Shown here one piece after another: positions 1 through 5,988 of a stretch of DNA of 9,999 nt. Location of the stretch: contig DXEY01000004.1 in assembly GCA_019114745.1 (NCBI GenBank), positions 1 through 9,999 of the forward strand, in the 5' to 3' direction. The notes beneath the pieces were generated by a model. It was not told where the DNA came from, ran no database searches, and was given only the letters and a program-made list of their open reading frames with translations. Numbering within the stretch: the first letter of the stretch is position 1; each line of letters starts with the position of its first letter. The stretch comes from Candidatus Mediterraneibacter colneyensis (lineage in GTDB: Bacteria > Bacillota > Clostridia > Lachnospirales > Lachnospiraceae). The translations under genes were made by a program, and so were the position numbers.

Positions 1-740
1 CTCTACAGCGACAGGAGAGAACTGCTGGATCTTTATAATGCGATAAACAACACGGCATATACAGATCCGGAGCTCCTGGAGATCAACACACTGGAAAATG
101 CTGTATATATGGCGATGCACAATGACATATCGTTTCAGACCTTTACTCCCGGATGACGAAGGAAGCCAATCTGTACGGCTCGAAAGTGGTTCAGATCCCG
201 GCGCCCAGGTTTGTCATTTTCTATAACGGGGAAGAAAAACAGCCGGAGCAGAAAATATTGAAGCTGTCAGATATGTATTTTCAGTATGAAGAAAATCCGG
301 CATTAGAACTTGAAGCTGTTATGCTGAACATCAACCAGGGATGTAACCAGAGACTGATGGAGTCGTGCAAGTCCCTGCGGGAATATTCGGAATATACAGC
401 ACGTGTCAGAAAATATGCCGGGATCATGGAATTAGACGATGCGGTTGAGCGGGCGATCACCGAATGTATCCGGGAAGGGATACTCTCAGATTTCCTCAGT
501 AAGAACAGAGCGGAGGCGAAGAAAGTGAGTATTTACGAATATGATGCTGAGAAGCATATACGCATGGAAAGAGCTGAGGCGAAGGAAGAAGGCAGAGAAG
601 AGGGAAGAGAAGAGGTGCTGATCGGGCAGATCAAAAAGAAGCTGGCAAAAGGCAAGGATCTGCATCAGATCGCGGAAGAACTGGAAGAAGAGGAAGCTCA
701 TGTGAGCAGCCTGATCGAAAAAATCAGGAAAATGTCTTAA
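1..740 (+). pseudogene. Rpn-family recombination-promoting nuclease / putative transposase, disrupted (5' end outside window)
   Basis: From base 1, frame 1 reads an Rpn-like segment (LYSDRRELLDLYNAINN..., then ..LENAVYMAMHNDISF) up to about base 135, where it turns to nonsense and stops at TGA 152-154. The homology resumes in frame 3 with (A)DLYS.MTKEANLYGSK and continues to TAA 738-740. In family members as I remember them, NDxSF is followed by about 28 residues (VID.RLSLYEHQS...PLR) that carry the PD-(D/E)XK-type Asp and Glu-x-Gln residues; here they are absent. The missing piece is therefore roughly 82-85 bases and shifts the frame. Active members are nucleases proposed to promote recombination. 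The tail has the usual REEGREE repeat (about 586-615) and a helical lysine/glutamate-rich end. The ATG at 153 opens a 195-codon frame but has no Shine-Dalgarno sequence and lacks the catalytic half, so I call a remnant. The 5' end is outside the window. Confidence 0.82.
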
Positions 741-747
741 ATTGCTG

Positions 748-753
748 AAAGGA
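748..753 (+). promoter_or_regulatory. Ribosome binding site of moaC
   Basis: AAAGGA lies 8 bases before the ATG at 762. The site is in the 21-base gap after the nuclease remnant's stop codon; no promoter is recognisable in that gap. Confidence 0.6.
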
Positions 754-761
754 CGAATACA

Positions 762-1304
762 ATGGGATTCACTCATTTTGATGAGAACGGGAAAGCTGTG
801 ATGGTGGATGTGACGGCGAAACCCGAGACGGCGAGGGAAGCAGAAGCGACAGGCAAAATTATCGTAAACCGTGAGGTGTTCCAGGCGATCAGGGCAGGCA
901 CTGTCGGGAAGGGCGATGTGCTCGGCGTGGCGGCGACAGCGGGGATCATGGGGGCGAAGAGAACGTCGGAACTGATTCCTATGTGCCATATACTGCCGAT
1001 CACGAACTGCAAGATCCACTTTGATATGGATGCGGATGAATGTGCCATATATTGTAACTGCATTGTGAAAGTGACCGGAAAGACCGGGGTGGAGATGGAG
1101 GCGCTCACCGGAGTAAGCGTGGCACTCCTGACGATCTATGACATGTGCAAAGCGCTGGACAAGACGATGGAGATCAGTGAGATCTACCTGGTAAAAAAGA
1201 CCGGGGGCAAGAGCGGAGATGTATACAATGACTTGCATGAGCGCGGTCCGGGAGCAGGAAAAGATGCTGCGGTACCGGGGAAGAAGGAACTGAACATATT
1301 GTGA
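762..1304 (+). CDS. moaC: Cyclic pyranopterin monophosphate synthase MoaC
   Basis: MoaC works with MoaA in the first step of molybdenum cofactor synthesis, converting the 3',8-cyclo-GTP made by MoaA into cyclic pyranopterin monophosphate in the cytoplasm. The 180-residue protein carries MVDV (14-17), KGDVL (50-54), GAKRTSELIPMCH (64-76), TGKTGVEMEALT (105-116) and YDMCKALDK (126-134). By alignment to E. coli MoaC, K50, H76, D127 and K130 match the catalytic K51, H77, D128 and K131. Two things are unusual. The normally invariant CHPL is CHIL, and there are six cysteines, four of them between residues 83 and 100. A tail of about 20 residues after the SGDVY motif makes it longer than the usual ~160. 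It heads the molybdopterin block; its upstream neighbour is a dead nuclease gene. Confidence 0.95.
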   Translation: MGFTHFDENGKAVMVDVTAKPETAREAEATGKIIVNREVFQAIRAGTVGKGDVLGVAATAGIMGAKRTSELIPMCHILPITNCKIHFDMDADECAIYCNCIVKVTGKTGVEMEALTGVSVALLTIYDMCKALDKTMEISEIYLVKKTGGKSGDVYNDLHERGPGAGKDAAVPGKKELNIL

Positions 1305-1333
1305 GAAAACGGACCAGAAAGAGTCCGTTTTCT
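1304..1333 (+). terminator. Hairpin between moaC and mogA, possible weak bidirectional terminator
   Basis: The arms AGAAAACGGAC (1304-1314) and GTCCGTTTTCT (1323-1333) are perfect complements, 11 bp, around an 8-base loop. The T-run lies inside the right arm and only four Ts follow the GC-rich part, so the structure could act as a weak terminator in either direction or simply as an intra-operon hairpin. It begins at the last base of the moaC stop codon. Confidence 0.45.
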
Positions 1334-1365
1334 ATCGGTTAATGAAAGGAACGGAACTGGAGACT

Positions 1366-1866
1366 ATGGCAGAGTACAGATGGAAAGCCGCGGTCGTGAT
1401 CCTGAGCGATAAAGGGTATGCCGGTGAACGGGAAGATAAAAGCGGTCCTCTTATCTGCGGGATGCTCGCAGAAGCAGGATATGATGTGAGGGAAACAATT
1501 TTGCTTCCAGATGAAATAGAAGAAATAAAAAAATATCTTTGTAAATTGTGTGATAGTGATAGAATGGATATCGTTTTCACAACCGGAGGGACAGGATTTG
1601 CCCCGAGAGACTGTACCCCGGAGGCTACGATGGCTGTGGCTGAGAGGAATGTCCCGGGGATCGCGGAGGCTATGAGGCTGGCTTCCCTGAAGATCACGCC
1701 CCGCGCGATGCTAAGCCGCGGCGTCTCTGTGATCCGGGGCAGCACGCTGATCATTAATCTTCCGGGCAGCCCGAAAGCGGCAAAAGAGAATCTTGAAGCG
1801 GTTCTCCCGTCGCTGGATCACGGACTGGCAATACTGACCGGACGTGACGGGGAGTGTGCGCGATGA
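1366..1866 (+). CDS. mogA: Molybdopterin adenylyltransferase, MogA/MoaB family
   Basis: This enzyme activates molybdopterin by attaching AMP from ATP before molybdate insertion by MoeA. From the ATG at 1366 it is 166 residues, a normal size for the single-domain family. Visible motifs are SDKG (14-17), EDKSGP (23-28), FTTGGTGFAPRDCTPEAT (71-88) and NLPGSPKA (131-138). D24 and D82 correspond to the conserved acidic residues of E. coli MogA. An in-frame ATG at 1342 would add 8 residues but has no ribosome binding site and sits just behind the hairpin; purine-rich GGA repeats precede 1366, so I prefer the later start, without certainty. The stop overlaps the moaA start (ATGA, 1863-1866), pointing to translational coupling. 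Codons 45-65 are strikingly AT-rich compared with the rest. Separating MogA from MoaB by sequence alone is not secure, but the role is the same in either case. Confidence 0.9.
   Translation: MAEYRWKAAVVILSDKGYAGEREDKSGPLICGMLAEAGYDVRETILLPDEIEEIKKYLCKLCDSDRMDIVFTTGGTGFAPRDCTPEATMAVAERNVPGIAEAMRLASLKITPRAMLSRGVSVIRGSTLIINLPGSPKAAKENLEAVLPSLDHGLAILTGRDGECAR
1849..1854 (+). promoter_or_regulatory. Ribosome binding site deciding the moaA start
   Basis: GGGGAG ends 8 bases before the ATG at 1863. It supports that start over the in-frame GTG at 1854, which would overlap this site and add only three residues. The site lies inside the end of mogA. Confidence 0.65.
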
Positions 1867-2891
1867 AAGATCAGTATGGCAGGTCGATCGGATATATGAG
1901 AGTTTCCGTGACAGACCGGTGCAATCTCCGCTGTATCTACTGTATGCCTGCGGAGGGAGTGCCCTGCGTGCAGCACGGGGATATCCTTACCTTTGATGAG
2001 ATCACGAGGCTGTGCCGGATCGGGACAGAGATCGGGATCAGCCGGATCAAGCTGACGGGAGGAGAGCCGCTTGTGCGACGCGGACTGCCGGAGCTGCTGA
2101 GGATGATCAAAGAGCTGCCGGGGATAGAACAGGTCACTTTGACAACAAATGGTATACTTTTAAAAGAAAAAATAAACGAATTAGTTTCTAATGGGCTGGA
2201 CGCAGTCAATATCAGCATTGATACACTGGAAGCCGGGGAGTACCGAAGGATCACAAGAGGAGGCAGACTTGAAGAGGCTCTCGCGGGGATGGAGGCAGCT
2301 CTTCGCTTTCCGGATCTGAGAGTCAAGCTCAACTGCGTGCCGATGCAGGGCATGCCGGAGGAAGGATATGTCCGTCTTGCGGAGCTTGCCCGGGACAGAG
2401 ATATGGATGTACGTTTTATAGAAATGATGCCCATCGGCATGGGCAGGGAGTACGGATATGTGAGCGGCGAACAGATATACCGCATATTGGAGGATGTCTT
2501 CGGAAGAGCGGAAGAGTGCGCGGGAAGTTTCGGCAATGGCCCGGCAGTGTATGTCCGCTTTCCCGGATTCCGGGGGAAGACCGGATTCATCGACGCTGTC
2601 TCCCATCAGTTCTGCGACAGGTGCAACCGGGTACGCCTGACATCCGAAGGCTGCCTGAAACCATGCCTTCAGTACGGCGATGGAACTGACCTGAGGCTGT
2701 TGCTGAGAAGCGGGGCTGATGACGGAAAGATCCGGGAGGCAATGTACCGGGCGGTTTATAAGAAACCGGCATGCCACCATTTTGGCGGGAAAACCTCCGG
2801 CGCGTCAGGCGACGGCGCCGCCGCGGTGTCAGAAGGAGAAGAAATACAGCAGAAAGACGAGACAAGGGATATGTCTCAGATCGGAGGATAG
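1863..2891 (+). CDS. moaA: GTP 3',8-cyclase MoaA (radical SAM)
   Basis: MoaA rearranges GTP into 3',8-cyclo-GTP, the first committed step of molybdenum cofactor synthesis, using two [4Fe-4S] clusters. The 342-residue product has the SAM cluster motif CNLRCIYC (C20, C24, C27), LTGGEPLVR (64-72), TTNG (94-97), NISID (116-120) and RFIEMMPIG (184-192). The GTP-binding cluster is C251-x2-C254-x13-C268 in FCDRCNRVRLT...LKPCL. The protein ends in Gly-Gly, the conserved MoaA terminus needed for activity in characterised members. Just before it, roughly residues 309-331 (TSGASGDGAAAVSE region) form a low-complexity insert longer than the usual link between the KP..HHF and R.MSQIGG motifs. The gene overlaps the mogA stop by four bases and is followed by the MOSC gene after 4 bases. 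Residues about 93-110 are encoded by an AT-rich patch. Confidence 0.96.
   Translation: MKDQYGRSIGYMRVSVTDRCNLRCIYCMPAEGVPCVQHGDILTFDEITRLCRIGTEIGISRIKLTGGEPLVRRGLPELLRMIKELPGIEQVTLTTNGILLKEKINELVSNGLDAVNISIDTLEAGEYRRITRGGRLEEALAGMEAALRFPDLRVKLNCVPMQGMPEEGYVRLAELARDRDMDVRFIEMMPIGMGREYGYVSGEQIYRILEDVFGRAEECAGSFGNGPAVYVRFPGFRGKTGFIDAVSHQFCDRCNRVRLTSEGCLKPCLQYGDGTDLRLLLRSGADDGKIREAMYRAVYKKPACHHFGGKTSGASGDGAAAVSEGEEIQQKDETRDMSQIGG
2883..2887 (+). promoter_or_regulatory. Ribosome binding site of the MOSC gene
   Basis: GGAGG lies 8 bases before the ATG at 2896 and overlaps the last codons of moaA. It fixes the start and rules out the longer in-frame opening from 2719 that runs antiphase through moaA. 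Confidence 0.75.
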
Positions 2892-2895
2892 AGTG

Positions 2896-3336
2896 ATGAC
2901 AGGCAAAGTGATCGCTGTCTGCACAAGCCCGGAAAAGGGAACTCAGAAGAAAAATGTGGGGCAGGCGTTATTTGTAGAAGACTTTGGAATACAGGGGGAT
3001 GCCCATGCCGGAAAATGGCACCGCCAGGTCAGCCTGCTCTCTTATGATAAGATCCGGGAGTTCCGGGAGAGAGGCGCAGAGGTGGAAGACGGAGCCTTCG
3101 GCGAAAACCTTGTTGTGGAGGGGATCGACTTTCGGACGTTTCCCGTCGGCACAAGGCTGCAATGCGGGGAAGTCGTGCTGGAAATGACCCAGATCGGAAA
3201 GGAATGTCATCACGGATGTCAGATTTTTCAGAAAATGGGAGAGTGTATCATGCCGAGAGAAGGTGTTTTTGCCAGGGTGGTACATGGCGGAGTGATAAAG
3301 ATGGGTGATGTGATGCAGGTGACTGGCGATGAATAA
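2896..3336 (+). CDS. MOSC domain-containing protein
   Basis: The 146-residue protein is a stand-alone MOSC domain, the C-terminal domain type of molybdenum cofactor sulfurases and of YiiM/mARC-like proteins, thought to bind molybdopterin or carry sulfur. Visible motifs are GIQGDAHAG (31-39), GAFGENL (66-72) and QIGKECHHGCQIF (99-111), with C104 a candidate for the conserved MOSC cysteine. There is no N-terminal beta-barrel or ferredoxin domain, so it is a minimal form. An upstream GTG at 2893 is also in frame, but 2896 has the better spacing. Short MOSC proteins like this commonly sit beside moaA, moaC and mogA in clostridia, and the context here supports a cofactor-related role. The exact reaction is not known. 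The gene overlaps the next one by 8 bases. Confidence 0.88.
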   Translation: MTGKVIAVCTSPEKGTQKKNVGQALFVEDFGIQGDAHAGKWHRQVSLLSYDKIREFRERGAEVEDGAFGENLVVEGIDFRTFPVGTRLQCGEVVLEMTQIGKECHHGCQIFQKMGECIMPREGVFARVVHGGVIKMGDVMQVTGDE

Positions 3337-4234
3337 AATATGGAAATGCATTATGTTTGTGCTGGCCGTGACGGTTCTTGCCGGATGCGTAATGTCCGAA
3401 ACGGAACAGTCCGGCGGATCGGCGGAAGACGCCCCGACGGGCGGTGAAGATATCCGCGTGGAAGAAGACGGAGAGTATTATACATTTCTGGATGTGGAAG
3501 GCAACAGCTATGAGGCGCCGCTTCTGGAGAGCGTGCCGAAATGTTCCTATGATTTCCGGTATCTCACAACTGATGAAGCGACGGGATATAAGAGCTACCG
3601 TGACGTAGAAAACAATGTAACAGCCCGGATGGGTATCGACGTTTCCGAGTTCCAGGGGGAAGAGATCGACTGGAAACAGGTGAAAGAAAGCGGCGTGGAA
3701 TTTGTCATCATCCGTCTTGGCTACCGGGCTTACGGGGAGAGCGGCGCCCTTGTCATGGACGCCATGTACGAGAAAAACATCAGGGGAGCGCTTGACGCAG
3801 GACTTGATGTGGGAGTCTACTTTTTCTCCCAGGCAGTGAGCAGGGAAGAGGCTGAGGAAGAAGCAGCCTTTGTGCTGGAACATATCAGAGATTACGAGAT
3901 CACCGGGCCTGTCGTCTACGACACCGAGGAGATCAAATGGGACACCGCCCGGACAGACAATAATACAGATGAGGAGTTTACCGATTTCTGCAAGGTGTTC
4001 TGCGATGCGGTGGAGCAGGAGGGGTATGATACGATGATCTATTCCAATATGAAGTGGATGGCGTTTACCCTTGATATGGAGGAACTCTCGGAGTATGATT
4101 TCTGGTATGCGGATTATTACGATGTTCCGCAGTGCCCGTACGATTACCGGATCTGGCAGTACAGCGAGACCGGAGTCGTGCCCGGCATCAATGCAAATGT
4201 AGACCTGAATCTGTGGTTTCAAAAAGGAGAATAA
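3329..4234 (+). CDS. GH25-family lysozyme-like lipoprotein
   Basis: The 301-residue protein begins with a lipoprotein signal: basic n-region MNKIWK, hydrophobic stretch, and lipobox VLAGC with C20 as the predicted lipid-modified residue. It should be exported and anchored on the outer face of the membrane. Residues about 21-50 are an acidic, Gly/Ser-rich linker. The catalytic domain starts near R100 and shows MGIDVSEFQG (101-110), VIIRLGYR (126-133), GVYFFSQA (162-169), PVVYDTEE (194-201), WYADYY (259-264), WQYS (276-279) and VDLNLW (291-296). D198 and E200 form the D-x-E pair of GH25 muramidases and D104 matches the conserved N-terminal aspartate, so it is probably active on peptidoglycan. 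A weak AGGTGA (3317-3322) precedes the ATG, which lies inside the end of the MOSC gene and implies coupling. Its link to the neighbouring cofactor and methylation genes is unclear. Confidence 0.9.
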   Translation: MNKIWKCIMFVLAVTVLAGCVMSETEQSGGSAEDAPTGGEDIRVEEDGEYYTFLDVEGNSYEAPLLESVPKCSYDFRYLTTDEATGYKSYRDVENNVTARMGIDVSEFQGEEIDWKQVKESGVEFVIIRLGYRAYGESGALVMDAMYEKNIRGALDAGLDVGVYFFSQAVSREEAEEEAAFVLEHIRDYEITGPVVYDTEEIKWDTARTDNNTDEEFTDFCKVFCDAVEQEGYDTMIYSNMKWMAFTLDMEELSEYDFWYADYYDVPQCPYDYRIWQYSETGVVPGINANVDLNLWFQKGE

Positions 4235-4239
4235 AAGAG

Positions 4240-5199
4240 ATGAAGTGGAATAAATTCCGTTTAAAAACAACAACAGAGGCGGAGGATATCGTCAGCAGCA
4301 TGCTGATGGATCTCGGGATCCAGGGAGTCGAGATCGAGGATAAGGTGCCTCTGACCCAGAAAGATAAGGAGCAGATGTTTGTCGATATCCTTCCGGAGAT
4401 CGAGGCAGACGACGGGACAGCGTACCTGAGCTTCTACCTGGAGCCTGAGGAGGACAGCGAAAAGATCCTTGCGGATGTGCGCAGGGAGCTGAAAGAGATG
4501 TCCGCTTATGTAAATGTAGGCGAATGCCTGATCGAAGAGTCCGAGACGGAGGATGTGGACTGGGTGAACAACTGGAAACAGTACTTCCACCAGTTCTATG
4601 TGGACGACATTCTGATCATTCCATCCTGGGAAGACGTCAGGCCCGAGGATCAGGATAAGATGGTGATCCACATTGATCCGGGCACTGCTTTCGGCACGGG
4701 CATGCACGAGACGACCCAGCTCTGCATCCGGCAGATCCGCAAATATGTGACCGATGAGACAAAGATACTGGACGTGGGCTGCGGGAGCGGGATCCTTGGC
4801 ATGCTCGCGCTGAAGTTCGGGGCTGCGTATTCGGTCGGGACAGACCTTGACCCCTGTGCCATCGAGGCGACACACGAGAATATGGAGGTAAACGGGATCG
4901 CGAAAGACCGGTATGAAGTAATGATCGGAAATATCATCGACGATCAGGCGGTTCAGGACAAAGTGGGCTATGAGTGTTATGACATTGTTGTTGCGAACAT
5001 TCTGGCAGACGTGCTGGTGCCCCTGACTCCGGTGGTGATCCATCAGCTCAGACCCGGCGGGATCTACATTACCAGCGGGATCATAGATGACAAGGAACAG
5101 ACGGTAGTGGATGCCGTGAAAGCGGCAGGGCTGGAAGTGCTTGACGTAACCTGTCAGGGAGAATGGGTCTGCGTGACAGCGAGAAAGAACGAGGCATAG
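4240..5199 (+). CDS. prmA: Ribosomal protein L11 methyltransferase PrmA
   Basis: PrmA transfers methyl groups from SAM to amino groups of ribosomal protein L11. The 319-residue product has the N-terminal substrate-recognition domain (about 1-100), a linker with the conserved DWVNNWKQYF (107-116), and a class I methyltransferase domain. Key motifs are DPGTAFGTGMHETT (146-159), LDVGCGSGILG (177-187), the acidic end of strand 2 (GTDLDP, 200-205) and VANILADVL (251-259, the NIL/NPPY-like position). The start at 4240 follows AAAGGAG about ten bases upstream and lies 5 bases after the lipoprotein stop; an in-frame opening at 4132 inside that gene has no translation signal. rsmE follows after 9 bases, the usual prmA-rsmE pairing in Firmicutes. 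Length is normal and I see no damage. Confidence 0.95.
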   Translation: MKWNKFRLKTTTEAEDIVSSMLMDLGIQGVEIEDKVPLTQKDKEQMFVDILPEIEADDGTAYLSFYLEPEEDSEKILADVRRELKEMSAYVNVGECLIEESETEDVDWVNNWKQYFHQFYVDDILIIPSWEDVRPEDQDKMVIHIDPGTAFGTGMHETTQLCIRQIRKYVTDETKILDVGCGSGILGMLALKFGAAYSVGTDLDPCAIEATHENMEVNGIAKDRYEVMIGNIIDDQAVQDKVGYECYDIVVANILADVLVPLTPVVIHQLRPGGIYITSGIIDDKEQTVVDAVKAAGLEVLDVTCQGEWVCVTARKNEA

Positions 5200-5208
5200 G
5201 AGAGAAAA

Positions 5209-5961
5209 ATGCAGCAGTTTTTTGCAGAGCCTTCCCGGATCAGGGAAGGGCAGGCGGTTCTGGAAGGCGCTGATGTCAACCATATGAAAAATGTCCTGCG
5301 CATGAGGCAGGGTGAAGAGGTAAAGATCAGCGACGGAGAGGGAAAAGTATACCGGTGCCGTGTGGGCGCCTATGAGGATGGCAGGGCTGTCCTTGATATA
5401 TTGGAAGAGTTGGAAGCAGATACCGAGCTGCCCTCAGAGATCTGGCTCTTCCAGGGACTCCCAAAGGGGGACAAGATGGACTGGATCGTCCAGAAGGCAG
5501 TGGAACTGGGGGTGTATCGCATCGTTCCCTTCCGCGCGTCCAGATCGGTTGTGAAGCTGGATGAAAAGAAGGCGGGAAAAAAGTGCGGGCGCTGGCAGAC
5601 GGTCGCAAAAGGCGCGGCAGAGCAGTCGGGGAGAGGCTTGATCCCTGAAGTGGGGCAGGTGCAGGACTTTCGGGAGGCGCTGCGGACGGCAGGCAGCCTG
5701 GATCGGATCCTGATCCCATACGAACTGGAGCGGGGCATGGCAGAGACAGTAAAGGTCATAGAGGATATCGCTCCGGGACAGTCGGTGGGAATTTTTATCG
5801 GCCCTGAAGGGGGATTTGAAAAGGAAGAGATTGAGCTTGCCGTACAGCACGGAGCTGTGCCGGTATCTTTGGGAAAACGTATTCTGAGGACGGAGACGGC
5901 AGGCCTGACTGCACTCTCGATTCTTATGTATCACCTGGAGAGCAGAAATCATAGTTTATAA
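5209..5961 (+). CDS. rsmE: 16S rRNA (uracil(1498)-N(3))-methyltransferase RsmE
   Basis: RsmE methylates N3 of U1498 in 16S rRNA on the assembled 30S subunit, using SAM. The 250-residue protein has an N-terminal PUA-like domain (MQQFF..., HMKNVLRM at 25-32, DGEGKVY near 42-48) and a C-terminal SPOUT knot domain. Family motifs are LPKGDKMDWIVQKAVELG (84-101), AAEQSGR (136-142), FIGPEGGF (196-203) and LGKRILRTETA (221-231), the last forming the SAM-binding knot. A strong AGGAG overlaps the prmA stop codon and sits 6 bases before the ATG, so the two genes are probably translated together. The protein is full length. Confidence 0.96.
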   Translation: MQQFFAEPSRIREGQAVLEGADVNHMKNVLRMRQGEEVKISDGEGKVYRCRVGAYEDGRAVLDILEELEADTELPSEIWLFQGLPKGDKMDWIVQKAVELGVYRIVPFRASRSVVKLDEKKAGKKCGRWQTVAKGAAEQSGRGLIPEVGQVQDFREALRTAGSLDRILIPYELERGMAETVKVIEDIAPGQSVGIFIGPEGGFEKEEIELAVQHGAVPVSLGKRILRTETAGLTALSILMYHLESRNHSL

Positions 5962-5988
5962 GTAAGAGAAGAGTGAAGGAAGGATAAT

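Noticed and set aside
153..740. Independent 195-residue gene starting at ATG 153
   Set aside because: No Shine-Dalgarno before the ATG, and in-frame homology to the nuclease family continues upstream of it (..DLYS), so it is the 3' part of a broken gene.
486..1238. Long minus-strand open frame (250 residues) across the nuclease remnant and moaC
   Set aside because: Antisense to moaC, low-complexity His/Arg/Phe-rich product with no family motifs and no translation signal; a shadow frame.
2138..2156. TTGACA followed by TATACT inside moaA, resembling a promoter
   Set aside because: The two hexamers are only 8 bases apart, too close for sigma-A, and they lie in an AT-rich coding patch.
2719..2895. 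N-terminal extension of the MOSC protein
   Set aside because: It would run out of phase through the end of moaA; GGAGG before 2896 marks the true start and the MOSC homology begins there.
3248..4273. 341-residue minus-strand open frame opposite the GH25 lipoprotein
   Set aside because: The opposite strand carries a complete GH25 protein with signal peptide and catalytic residues; the antisense product has no recognisable motif.
4261..5283. 340-residue minus-strand open frame opposite prmA
   Set aside because: prmA is intact on the + strand; the antisense frame is an effect of codon bias.
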